Part shown: positions 7,824 through 14,993 of the stretch, in pieces
Position numbering within the stretch: position 1 is the first letter of the stretch
Layout: each line of letters starts with the position of its first letter
Origin: a bacterium UBP10_UBA1149
Lineage (GTDB): Bacteria; Desulfobacterota; Binatia; UBA1149
Length of the DNA: 16,079 nt
Direction of reading: 5' to 3'
NCBI GenBank assembly: GCA_002311335.1
Contig: DBZX01000098.1
Location: forward strand, 1-16,079
Notes under the pieces: model-generated
The model's input: the letters and a program-made list of their open reading frames with translations, nothing else
The model's database searches: none
Told to the model about the DNA's origin: nothing
Program-made: the position numbers and the translations under genes

Positions 7824-8075
7824 ATGGAAACACAAGACGAAGAGCTCATAGAGAGCCTGACACCTGGAGACGCGGATCTGAAAAGTGCTTACGAAAAGCA
7901 CTTGAGTTTGAAAGCCAGGGTAGACGAGCTTGAGAGCCTTGACCACCTCAGCGACTTGCAGGAAGTGGAATGCGCTGAGCTGAAGAAGAAGAAACTCGCC
8001 GAGAAAGACAGGGTCATGCGCATCCTGTCCGACCACCGGCGCGAACGCGAAGTGGGTCAGAGCCAATCGGCCTGA
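7824..8075 (+). CDS. Small coiled-coil protein, DUF465 / YdcH family
   Basis: This is an 83-residue acidic/basic helical protein. Its start at ATG 7824 is set by GGAGG at 7814-7818, five bases upstream; the frame is open upstream to 7734 but overlaps tsaB. The pattern QDEELIESL, YEKHLSLKARVDELE and ELKKKKLAEKDRVMRIL followed by HRRERE matches the DUF465 family, a probable two-helix hairpin with heptad-like leucines. No enzymatic residues are visible and the family's function is unknown to me. It is the last gene of the translation/envelope cluster, 59 bases after tsaB, and is followed by a strong hairpin. Confidence 0.82.
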   Translation: METQDEELIESLTPGDADLKSAYEKHLSLKARVDELESLDHLSDLQEVECAELKKKKLAEKDRVMRILSDHRREREVGQSQSA

Positions 8076-8084
8076 CTGCCTGAA

Positions 8085-8134
8085 GCGGGGCTGACCGGTC
8101 GAAGGCGCTGCGCCCATCGACCCCCAGCCCCCGC
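8085..8134 (+). terminator. Strong hairpin ending the first gene cluster, possible terminator
   Basis: GCGGGGCTG (8085-8093) pairs with CAGCCCCCGC (8125-8134, one extra C). GGTCGA (8097-8102) pairs with TCGACC (8117-8122), and GGCG (8104-8107) with CGCC (8111-8114). The stem begins nine bases after the DUF465 stop. The only T run, CTTTT, is at 8143-8147, separated from the stem base by about 8 bases, so it is not a textbook intrinsic terminator. It may act with Rho or protect the 3' end. Confidence 0.45.
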
Positions 8135-8220
8135 CCAGACGGCTTTTCCGGGGCGCTGCCACGCGCGGCGTTGTCACCCGGGTGCGCGACAGCCGCCACC
8201 GTGTCCGTGGTGGTGCTGCC

Positions 8221-8250
8221 TTGGTATTCCTGACAGGTAACGACTAGTAT
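8221..8250 (+). promoter_or_regulatory. Weak candidate promoter for the ilvD operon
   Basis: TTGGTA (8221-8226) and TAGTAT (8245-8250) are separated by 18 bases, each matching the sigma70 consensus at four of six positions. The position in the 232-base gap before ilvD is suitable, giving a leader of about 50 bases. Nearby are a 10-base palindrome CACCCGGGTG at 8175-8184 and a small CCACC/GGTGG hairpin around 8195-8215. No leucine-type attenuator or terminator with T tract is visible here. Confidence 0.3.
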
Positions 8251-8307
8251 GCCCGGCGGCGAGCGGCCGGCCCCAGGCCCCTGTGACTCGCACCCGGAAG
8301 TAATACG

Positions 8308-9999
8308 ATGACAAACAACGACAAAAAGGCCCCCAACCGGCACAGCCGAGCGGTCACCGAGGGGGACAATCGCGCGCCCAACCGAGCCATGCTGCGGGCG
8401 GTGGGCTTCGGCGACGACGATTTCAGTAAGCCCATAGTCGCCATCGCCAACGGCCAGAGTGACATAACGCCCTGCAATGTCGGGCTGGGCGACCTCGCGC
8501 TGGCCGCGGCGGGGGCGGTTCGCGAAGACGGCGGCATGCCCCAGACCTTTGGCACTATCACCGTCAGCGACGGCATTTCCATGGGTACCGAGGGCATGAA
8601 GTGCTCGCTGGTCAGTCGCGAGGTCATCGCCGACTCGATCGAGACCGTATGCCGGGCCCAGAGCATGGACGGCCTGCTTGCCGTGGGTGGCTGTGACAAG
8701 AACATGCCCGGCGCCATGATAGCCATGGCAAGGCTCAACCTGCCATCGGTTTTTGTCTACGGCGGCACCATCAAGGCCGGCCACTACGACGGCAAGGATC
8801 TCACCATCGTGAGCGCTTTCGAGGCGGTGGGCGAGCTGGGCGCGGGCCGCATAAGCCGCGAGGTTTTCCGCGAGATCGAGAAGCGTGCCTGTCCCGGCCG
8901 CGGCGCCTGCGGCGGCATGTACACGGCCAACACGATGAGCTCTGCCTTCGAGGCGCTGGGCATGAGCCTGCCCGGCTCCTCTACCATGGCAGCCGAGGAT
9001 GCCGAGAAACGCGACAGTGCCGCCGAAAGCGGCAGGGTGCTCATGCGCCTGGTCATCGACGATCTGAAGCCCCGCGACATACTCACCCGCGCCGCGTTCA
9101 ACAACGCCATCGCCGTTGTCATGGCCGTGGGCGGTTCGACCAACGCCGTCCTGCACCTGCTCGCCATCGCCCACGCGGCCGAGGTTGAGCTGGCGATGGA
9201 CGACTTCGAAGACATACGCGTGCGCGTGCCCGTGCTGGCCGACATGAAGCCGTCGGGGCCTTATGTTGCTACCGATCTGCACGAGGTTGGCGGCATACCC
9301 CTGGTCATGAAGATGCTGCTCGTGCAGGGATTGATAGACGGAGACTGTATGACCATCACCGGTGGTACAGTGGCCGAAAACCTCAAGCTCGTGGCCGACC
9401 AGCCGCCGGCGGGGCAGGATGTCGTGCGCCCCTTCGACTCACCGGTCTACACGCAGGGCCATCTCGCCATGCTCAAGGGCAATCTCGCCCCCGAGGGCTG
9501 CGTGGCCAAGATCAGCGGGCTCAAGAATCGCGCGATAACCGGCCCCGCGCGCGTGTTCGACTCCGAAGAGGACTGCATGGACGCCATCATGGGCGACCGT
9601 ATCGCCGAGGGCGACGTGCTCGTCATTCGCTACGAGGGCCCCAGCGGCGGTCCCGGCATGCGCGAAATGCTCTCGCCCACCAGCGCCATCATCGGCAAGG
9701 GGCTGGGCGACAGCGTGGGCTTTATAACCGACGGACGCTTCTCGGGCGGCACCTACGGCATGGTCGTGGGGCACGTAGCGCCCGAGGCCCAGGTCGGCGG
9801 CCCCATCGCGCTGGTCGAAGAGGGCGATACCATCACCATCGACGCCGACCGCCTGCTGCTCGAACTGGCTGTGGACGACGGCGAGCTCAAACGGCGAAAG
9901 GCCGCCTGGACGGAACCGGCGCCTAAGTACACGAGCGGCGTTCTGTGGAAGTACTCGAGGCTGGTTTCGAGTGCCGCGCGGGGCGCGATCACAGGTTAG
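8308..9999 (+). CDS. ilvD: Dihydroxy-acid dehydratase
   Basis: IlvD dehydrates 2,3-dihydroxy-isovalerate and 2,3-dihydroxy-3-methylvalerate to the 2-keto acids of valine/leucine and isoleucine. The 563 residues match the family. Three cysteines expected to hold the iron-sulfur cluster are C56 (SDITPCNVGL), C129 (GGCDKNMPGA) and C201 (CPGRGACGGMYTANTM). K131 is the usual carbamylated Mg ligand region, and S479 in DGRFSGGTYG is the expected general base. All three cluster cysteines point to a [2Fe-2S] type, by analogy. ATG 8308 has GGAAG at 8296-8300. ilvN follows 17 bases after the stop. About 10 of 32 Ile codons are ATA by my hand count, high for such GC-rich sequence. Confidence 0.97.
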   Translation: MTNNDKKAPNRHSRAVTEGDNRAPNRAMLRAVGFGDDDFSKPIVAIANGQSDITPCNVGLGDLALAAAGAVREDGGMPQTFGTITVSDGISMGTEGMKCSLVSREVIADSIETVCRAQSMDGLLAVGGCDKNMPGAMIAMARLNLPSVFVYGGTIKAGHYDGKDLTIVSAFEAVGELGAGRISREVFREIEKRACPGRGACGGMYTANTMSSAFEALGMSLPGSSTMAAEDAEKRDSAAESGRVLMRLVIDDLKPRDILTRAAFNNAIAVVMAVGGSTNAVLHLLAIAHAAEVELAMDDFEDIRVRVPVLADMKPSGPYVATDLHEVGGIPLVMKMLLVQGLIDGDCMTITGGTVAENLKLVADQPPAGQDVVRPFDSPVYTQGHLAMLKGNLAPEGCVAKISGLKNRAITGPARVFDSEEDCMDAIMGDRIAEGDVLVIRYEGPSGGPGMREMLSPTSAIIGKGLGDSVGFITDGRFSGGTYGMVVGHVAPEAQVGGPIALVEEGDTITIDADRLLLELAVDDGELKRRKAAWTEPAPKYTSGVLWKYSRLVSSAARGAITG

Positions 10000-10016
10000 G
10001 GCTTGGAGGTGTAAGC

Positions 10017-10565
10017 ATGTCAACGAATGGAAGCTACATAATATCCATACTGGTCGAGAACGAGATGGGCGTGTTGTCACGCGTGGCCGGCTTGTTCAGT
10101 GGCCGTGGTTACAACATATCGAGCCTGTCGGTGGCCGAAACGCTGGACGCGTCGGTGTCGCGCATTACGCTCACCACCACCGGCGACGCCGAGATCGTGG
10201 AGCAGATCAACAAGCAGCTCAACAAGCTGGTGTCGGTCATCAAGGTTGTCGACTATAGCGAGGCAGAGCACGTTGAACGCGAGCTTGCGCTGATCAAGGT
10301 AGCCGTCGACGCCCGTTCGCGCTTGGAACTGGTGGGCATAGCCGACATATTCAGGGCCCGTATCGTGGACGTCGGGCCTACCGAGTGCATGGTCGAGGTC
10401 ACCGGCGACGACGAGAAGATAGCCGCCATCATGACGATGCTCGCTCCCCTTGGAATCAAGGAAGTGGCGCGCACCGGCAAGGCGGCGCTGTTCAGGGGAG
10501 GGCGCCTGCTTACGGTGGGAGCCCCGAACGCTAAGAAAAACAAGAGTAGGGAGAAAGCTGCATGA
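10017..10565 (+). CDS. ilvN: Acetolactate synthase regulatory (small) subunit
   Basis: IlvN binds the catalytic subunit IlvB, raises its activity and confers valine feedback. The 182 residues begin with an ACT domain at about 7-80 (YIISILVENEMGVLSRVAGL, then GYNISSLSV), followed by the C-terminal ALS small-subunit domain at about 85-165 (ELALIKV, VDVGPTECMVEVTG). A short basic tail (KKNKSREKAA) makes it longer than the usual 160 or so. ATG 10017 has GGAGGT at 10005-10010, six bases upstream. The stop overlaps the ilvC ATG (ATGA). No catalytic subunit gene (ilvB) is adjacent; it must lie elsewhere if this protein works as usual. Confidence 0.96.
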   Translation: MSTNGSYIISILVENEMGVLSRVAGLFSGRGYNISSLSVAETLDASVSRITLTTTGDAEIVEQINKQLNKLVSVIKVVDYSEAEHVERELALIKVAVDARSRLELVGIADIFRARIVDVGPTECMVEVTGDDEKIAAIMTMLAPLGIKEVARTGKAALFRGGRLLTVGAPNAKKNKSREKAA

Positions 10566-11578
10566 AGATCTACACCCGAGAAGAGGCCGACGCTGACCTG
10601 ATGAAAAACAAGACCGTGGCCGTACTGGGCTACGGCAGCCAGGGGCACGCGCACGCGCTTAATCTCAAGGATAGCGGCGTCAACGTCGTCGTGGGCCTGA
10701 GAGAAGGCAGCTCGTCGGTGGCCAAGGCCGAGGGAGCGGGCCTCGAGGTGGCCTCGATAGCCGACGCCGTTGGTCGCGCCGACGTGGTCATGATGCTGCT
10801 GCCCGACGAGCTGGCGGCCGATGTTTACCACGAAGACGTGGAGCCCAATCTCAAGCCGGGCAGCTACCTCGCCTTTGCGCACGGTTTCAACGTTCACTTC
10901 GGCAAGATAAAGCCGTCGGCCGAGACCGGCGTGTTCATGGTAGCTCCCAAGGGCCCCGGCCACCTGGTGAGAAGCATGTACACCAAGGGCATGGGCGTGC
11001 CCTGCCTGCTGGCAGTGGCCCAGGACCCGTCGGGTGTCACCGAGGCCGTGGGACTGGCCTACGCCGATTGCATTGGCGGAACACGCGCGGCTGTCATCGG
11101 CACCTCCTTCAGGGAGGAGACCGAGACCGATCTTTTCGGCGAGCAGGCGGTTTTGTGCGGTGGGCTCACCGAGCTCATCCGCGCGGGCTTTGAGACCTTG
11201 GTAGAAGCGGGCTACGCGCCCGAGATGGCCTACTTCGAGTGCGTGCACGAGGTCAAGCTCATCGTAGACCTGATCTACGAAGGCGGCATAGCCAACATGC
11301 GCTACTCGATCAGCAATACGGCTGAGTACGGCGATCTCACCCGCGGCACCCGCGTGGTGGGCGACAGCACGCGCGCCGCAATGAAGAAGATACTCGAAGA
11401 AATACAGTCGGGCGATTTCGCCGACGAGTGGATCACCGAGTACAAGTGCGGTCTGCCCCACTTCAAGGAGCTGCGCCGGGAAGGCGAGAACCACCCGGTT
11501 GAAAAGGTCGGCGCGGAGCTGAGGTCTCTCATGCCCTGGCTGACCGACGAACGACTGGTGGACAAGTCGGTCAACTGA
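10562..11578 (+). CDS. ilvC: Ketol-acid reductoisomerase, class I
   Basis: IlvC isomerises and reduces 2-acetolactate and 2-aceto-2-hydroxybutyrate with NADPH and Mg. The 338 residues are the class I length. The Rossmann motif GYGSQG is at 23-28. The catalytic and metal-binding set is complete: H107, K130, D190, E194, E226, E230 and S251. The cofactor loop GLREGSSSVAKAE (45-57) has serines that usually select NADPH, which I infer. It is translationally coupled to ilvN by an ATGA overlap, and psd starts 24 bases after the stop. Confidence 0.98.
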   Translation: MKIYTREEADADLMKNKTVAVLGYGSQGHAHALNLKDSGVNVVVGLREGSSSVAKAEGAGLEVASIADAVGRADVVMMLLPDELAADVYHEDVEPNLKPGSYLAFAHGFNVHFGKIKPSAETGVFMVAPKGPGHLVRSMYTKGMGVPCLLAVAQDPSGVTEAVGLAYADCIGGTRAAVIGTSFREETETDLFGEQAVLCGGLTELIRAGFETLVEAGYAPEMAYFECVHEVKLIVDLIYEGGIANMRYSISNTAEYGDLTRGTRVVGDSTRAAMKKILEEIQSGDFADEWITEYKCGLPHFKELRREGENHPVEKVGAELRSLMPWLTDERLVDKSVN

Positions 11579-11602
11579 CCGTCGCCGGGCCGTCTACGGG
11601 TC

Positions 11603-12295
11603 GTGAAATTCGCGAGTGAAGGATCCCGGGTAGCTGCCGTACCCGCCGCTGCTGGCTTGGCGCTGCTCGGCCTGTCTTTGTACTGGCCGGCCCTGCAGGC
11701 TGCGGGCTGGGTGTTCCTGTTGTCGGCAACGGGGGTGCTGCTTTTCTTTCGCGACCCCGAACGCACGCCCGAGGGCGACGAATCGACCCTGCTCGCACCG
11801 GCAGACGGTCGCGTGGTTTTCGTGGGCGAGGTCGAAGGAGGCCACCGGCTTGTGCCCGGGGCCACCCGCCGCGTTTCGATCTTCATGTCACCGCTGGACG
11901 TCCACATAAATCGCAGTCCCATGCCGGGCACGGTCAGTGAAGTGGAGCACAAGGCAGGCAGCTTCAGGGCCGCTTTTCGCGAAGCCGCCTCCGACGGCAA
12001 CGAAAACAACACCATCGTGCTGGATGCTTCTGCGACGGGCGCCTTATCAACCGCGGCTGTCGGTTCCGGGAAAAGCGGGCTGCGCATAGCCGTGGTGCAG
12101 GTGGCCGGTTGGCTGGCGCGTCGAATCATCTGCCGGGTGAAAGTGGGCGAGACCCTGGGGCGCGGCGAGCGCTACGGCCTGATCATGTTCAGCTCGCGGG
12201 TCGACGTCTACCTGCCGCCCGGGATCGAGGTGCTGGTGAGCGCAGGACAGAGAGTGCAGGCCGGCGTCACGGCCCTGGCGAGGCTGAGCCCGTGA
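11603..12295 (+). CDS. psd: Phosphatidylserine decarboxylase proenzyme, with Ser-Ser at the cleavage site
   Basis: Psd converts phosphatidylserine to phosphatidylethanolamine at the membrane. The 230 residues fit the short (archaetidylserine-decarboxylase-like) branch. There is an N-terminal hydrophobic pair of helices (about 10-50), the FFRDPERTP and LAPADGRV motifs (48-70), and FMSPLDVHINRSPMPG (94-109). The C-terminal self-cleavage region reads LIMFSSRVDVYLPPG. Relatives have F-G-S-R, where the Ser becomes the pyruvoyl cofactor; here the Gly is S197 (AGC at 12191-12193) and the expected pyruvoyl residue is S198. The protein could still cleave at Ser-Ser. GTG 11603 is the start, with a weak ribosome-binding site. 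It overlaps pssA by GTGA. Confidence 0.93.
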   Translation: MKFASEGSRVAAVPAAAGLALLGLSLYWPALQAAGWVFLLSATGVLLFFRDPERTPEGDESTLLAPADGRVVFVGEVEGGHRLVPGATRRVSIFMSPLDVHINRSPMPGTVSEVEHKAGSFRAAFREAASDGNENNTIVLDASATGALSTAAVGSGKSGLRIAVVQVAGWLARRIICRVKVGETLGRGERYGLIMFSSRVDVYLPPGIEVLVSAGQRVQAGVTALARLSP

Positions 12296-13143
12296 GCCCG
12301 CGCGAGACCGGTGGACGCAGCGGCGGGCGCGTGTCGCTGCTCAAGGGCGGTGGCGAACCCCGCCGGGGCGTTTACCTTTTGCCCAACCTGGCCACCTCGG
12401 CCGGCCTGTTCTGCGGAATATTTTCCATAGTGCAGACCATGGAGGGCCAGTACGTGAACGCGGCCCTGGCCATCGTCGTGGCCGCGGTGTTCGACGTCCT
12501 CGACGGCCGCATCGCCCGCCTGACCAACACCGCGAGCCGTTTCGGCGTGGAGTACGACTCGCTCTGTGACCTCGTGTCTTTCGGCGTCGCCTCCGGCCTG
12601 CTCATCTACCGCTGGGCCTTGATGCCCTGGGGGGCCTGGGGCTGGCTGGCCATCGCGCTTTTTATAATCTGCGCGGCCATCAGGCTGGCGCGCTTCAATA
12701 TCTCGGCCGACGAGTCGTCGCCCGCTGCCTTTACCGGCCTGCCGGTGCCCGCCGCTGCCCTGACGCTGGTGTCGGTGGTGCTGATGTACAAGTACCTCGG
12801 GCGCTCGGGTCTGCCCGACAAGCAGGTGGCCCTGTTGCTGCTCACCTACATGTTGGCCCTGCTCATGGTGAGCAACGTGGCTTACGCCAGCTTCAAGCAG
12901 CTGCGCTTTGACCGCCGGCAGCCGCTGTGGCTGCTGGTGGCTACCATACTCGCGCTGCAGCTGGTCATCGCGCGCTACGAGCTCGTGATTTTCCTGTTCA
13001 TGACGGTCTACGTGGTCTCGGGACCAGCCACCTGGGCGTGGAAAAAGGCCCGGGGACTGCCGCCGTCGGCCCTGGACGACGCCGATGACGCGGACCGCGC
13101 CGGCGACGACGAAGACAGCGCCTGGCCGGGCGAGGGTGGCTGA
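12292..13143 (+). CDS. pssA: CDP-diacylglycerol-serine O-phosphatidyltransferase (phosphatidylserine synthase)
   Basis: PssA joins CDP-diacylglycerol to serine, giving the substrate of the overlapping upstream psd. This is the membrane-embedded CDP-alcohol phosphatidyltransferase type. The whole motif is present: D68, D71-G72, A75-R76, G85, D89 and D93 (DVLDGRIAR, then GVEYDSLCD). Several hydrophobic spans lie between about residues 30 and 245. The 283 residues end in a charged, acidic tail (about 257-283) with many Asp and Glu. The start at GTG 12292 overlaps the psd stop by four bases; the frame is open further upstream inside psd but without family similarity. Confidence 0.95.
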   Translation: MSPRETGGRSGGRVSLLKGGGEPRRGVYLLPNLATSAGLFCGIFSIVQTMEGQYVNAALAIVVAAVFDVLDGRIARLTNTASRFGVEYDSLCDLVSFGVASGLLIYRWALMPWGAWGWLAIALFIICAAIRLARFNISADESSPAAFTGLPVPAAALTLVSVVLMYKYLGRSGLPDKQVALLLLTYMLALLMVSNVAYASFKQLRFDRRQPLWLLVATILALQLVIARYELVIFLFMTVYVVSGPATWAWKKARGLPPSALDDADDADRAGDDEDSAWPGEGG

Positions 13144-13171
13144 CGGTGCTTCGGCTTGACAATGTCCCCGC

Positions 13172-13201
13172 TTGACAGTGCTGGCACCGGGGCGCTACAG
13201 T
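13172..13201 (+). promoter_or_regulatory. Probable sigma70 promoter for leuA leader
   Basis: A perfect TTGACA at 13172-13177 is followed after 18 bases by TACAGT at 13196-13201. An identical GCTTGACA also occurs 16 bases upstream (13154-13161), but has no matching -10 and may be chance or an operator. The predicted start near 13207-13211 lies at or just before the leader-peptide ATG at 13211. Confidence 0.55.
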
Positions 13202-13210
13202 CAAAGGGTC

Positions 13211-13288
13211 ATGTGGAGCAGCGTCAAAAACACGTTTCTTGCCGAGCTACTGCTTAGAAGCCCGTCCGTGGGTTCGGCAGTGGTGTAG
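13211..13288 (+). CDS. Leucine-rich leader peptide of leuA attenuator
   Basis: This is a 25-codon ORF starting ATG-TGG and ending GTG-GTG-TAG. Four of its codons between 13238 and 13255 are leucine: CTT, then CTA-CTG-CTT in a row (peptide LAELLLR). CTA and CTT are rare in this GC-rich, CTG/CTC-preferring region, as expected for a ribosome that must sense charged leucine tRNA. An AAAGGG lies at 13203-13208, only two bases from the ATG, and may be outside the transcript. It lies upstream of a GC-rich terminator and of leuA, the arrangement of known leu leader peptides. It is too short for a homology call; the function rests on context. Confidence 0.7.
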   Translation: MWSSVKNTFLAELLLRSPSVGSAVV

Positions 13289-13336
13289 GTATACACCGCG
13301 ATGACCGGGCCACGGGCGGGACGCAACGCTCGTGGC
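13282..13336 (+). promoter_or_regulatory. Two leader hairpins between the leucine codons and the terminator
   Basis: Hairpin A: GGTGTA (13282-13287) pairs with TACACC (13292-13297), covering the leader stop codon. Hairpin B: GCCACGGGCG (13309-13318) pairs with CGCTCGTGGC (13327-13336), ten pairs with one G-T. The arm CCACGG (13310-13315) can alternatively pair with CCGTGG inside the leader ORF (13266-13271) or with CCGTGG in the terminator arm (13350-13355), so mutually exclusive folds are possible. Which fold is the antiterminator is not resolved by eye. Confidence 0.55.
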
Positions 13337-13343
13337 ACCAATG

Positions 13344-13380
13344 AAAGGGCCGTGGGCATAACCCGCGGCCCTTTTTGTTT
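13344..13380 (+). terminator. Intrinsic terminator (attenuator) upstream of leuA
   Basis: AAAGGGCCGTGGG (13344-13356) pairs with CCCGCGGCCCTTT (13362-13374) around a five-base loop, 13 pairs with one G-T, followed by TTGTTT. Together with the end of the stem the T run is five long. It lies 66-103 bases before the leuA ATG at 13446, so it can only act on leader transcripts or read-through from pssA. Confidence 0.85.
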
Positions 13381-13445
13381 ATGGCGGGTATACAGGCTGC
13401 CGCGGCTCGAGAGTATCCCGTCGATGACGAACAGGAACGAAGACG

Positions 13446-14993
13446 ATGAAAGATAAGGACTGGGTAAGAGTATTCGACACCACCCTGAGGGACGGCGAGC
13501 AATCGCCCGGCTGCACTATGAACACCGAGGAAAAGGTGGCCATCGCACTGCAGCTCGAGGCCCTGGGGGTCGATGTCATCGAGGCCGGTTTCGCGGCCGC
13601 GTCACTCGGCGATTTTGAGGCCGTAAAGAACGTGTCGGCGGCCGTGCGCGGGCCCGTGGTGCTCAGCCTGGCCCGTACGGGAGAGAAGGACACGGACGAC
13701 GCCCTGCGCGCGGTGCAAGGAGCCGCACACCCGGGCATCCACGTTTTTATAGCCACTTCCGACCTGCACCTGGAGCACAAGCTGGGCATGAGCCGCGCCG
13801 AGGTGGTCGACGCCGCCGCCTGGGCCGTTGAGCGGGTGAAGCAGCACGTGGACCACGTGGAGTTCTCGGCCGAGGACGCTTCGCGCAGCGATCGAGACTA
13901 CCTTTGCGAGGTTTTTGCGGCGGCAATAGCCGCGGGCGCCACGGTGTGCAACGTGCCCGACACCACCGGCTACGCGGTGCCCGAGCGAACGCGCGAGTTG
14001 TTTGCCTTCCTGGGGGCCAACACCGAGGGCGGCCGCGATGTCGTGTGGAGCGCACACTGCCACAACGACCTCGGAATGGCGGTGGCCAACACAGTGGCTG
14101 CCGTGGAGGGCGGCGCGCGGCAGGTGGAGTGCACGCTCAACGGCATAGGCGAGAGGGCGGGCAACACCTCGCTCGAAGAAGTCGTGATGTTGCTCAAGAC
14201 TCGCGCCGATCACTACGGCGTAGACACCCGCGTGAACACCGAGCAGATCTACCCCTGCAGCCAACTACTGGCGCGCACCATCGGCGTGACGATTTCTCCT
14301 ACCAAGCCCATCGTAGGCGACAACGCTTTTGCCCACGAGGCCGGTATACACCAGGACGGCGTGCTCAAGAACAAACTCACCTACGAGATCATGACACCGC
14401 AGTCGGTGGGCCGGGTGAGCAACACGCTGGTGCTGGGCAAGCACTCGGGCCGCGCCGCGCTGGCCGATCGTCTCAAGACCCTGGGCGTGAACCTCGAGCA
14501 CATCGACTTCAGCGACGTGTTCGTCCGCTTCAAGGCCCTGGCCGACAAGAAGAAGAAAGTCTACGACGAGGATCTCTACACGCTGGTTGCCGACGACTCC
14601 GAAGTGGAGGGCGCCTTCGAACTCAAGGACCTGTCGGTGTCGTCCTCGCTGGGCGGTGAGCCCTCGGCCCAGCTGTGCGTGCTGGTCAACGGCGAGCTGC
14701 GCTCGGCCGATTCGGGTGGTGACGGTGCGGTCGACGCGTGTTTTGCTGCGATCAAAAAGGCCACCGGCCTGTCGCCGCGCCTGGAGAGTTACCAGGTCAA
14801 GGGTATCACCGGCGGCACGGATGCCATTGGCGAGGTGACCTGCATGGTACGGCAGGCCGACCTCGTGGTGCGTGGCCACGGATCGCACACCGACATCATC
14901 ATGGCCTCGGCGCTCGCGTTTGTTGACGCGCTCAACCGCTTGCAGGCAGCGGCCAGGCGGGCGGGCACTGTGCCGAGGGAGACGGGACCCTGA
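13446..14993 (+). CDS. leuA: 2-isopropylmalate synthase
   Basis: LeuA condenses 2-ketoisovalerate (made by the IlvD pathway upstream) with acetyl-CoA, the first committed step to leucine. The 515 residues match the bacterial LeuA1 type. The N-terminal TIM barrel has DTTLRDGEQ (11-19, metal ligand D11), the metal ligands H204 and H206 (SAHCHNDLGMAVAN), and NGIGERAGNTSLEE (232-245). The C-terminal LeuA allosteric domain at about 385-505 binds leucine for feedback inhibition. ATG 13446 has AGGA at 13433-13436. Transcription is probably controlled by the leader attenuator just upstream, separating it from the psd-pssA genes. truA overlaps the stop or follows closely. Confidence 0.97.
   Translation: MKDKDWVRVFDTTLRDGEQSPGCTMNTEEKVAIALQLEALGVDVIEAGFAAASLGDFEAVKNVSAAVRGPVVLSLARTGEKDTDDALRAVQGAAHPGIHVFIATSDLHLEHKLGMSRAEVVDAAAWAVERVKQHVDHVEFSAEDASRSDRDYLCEVFAAAIAAGATVCNVPDTTGYAVPERTRELFAFLGANTEGGRDVVWSAHCHNDLGMAVANTVAAVEGGARQVECTLNGIGERAGNTSLEEVVMLLKTRADHYGVDTRVNTEQIYPCSQLLARTIGVTISPTKPIVGDNAFAHEAGIHQDGVLKNKLTYEIMTPQSVGRVSNTLVLGKHSGRAALADRLKTLGVNLEHIDFSDVFVRFKALADKKKKVYDEDLYTLVADDSEVEGAFELKDLSVSSSLGGEPSAQLCVLVNGELRSADSGGDGAVDACFAAIKKATGLSPRLESYQVKGITGGTDAIGEVTCMVRQADLVVRGHGSHTDIIMASALAFVDALNRLQAAARRAGTVPRETGP

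Noticed and set aside
8249..8311. 20-codon ORF ending in an ATGA overlap with ilvD, tested as a leader peptide
   Set aside because: No run of Leu, Ile or Val codons, no terminator afterwards, and its ATG lies inside the candidate -10 element.
8014..9282. 422-codon open frame on the minus strand over ilvD
   Set aside because: Antisense shadow of GC-rich ilvD codons; low-complexity His/Gly/Ala composition and no recognisable family.
12109..12291. Upstream extension of pssA inside psd
   Set aside because: Arg/Gly-rich out-of-frame translation of psd; the GTG 12292 overlap start fits the family N-terminus.
13156..13184. First TTGACA (13156-13161) as a second promoter
   Set aside because: No -10-like sequence 16-18 bases downstream.
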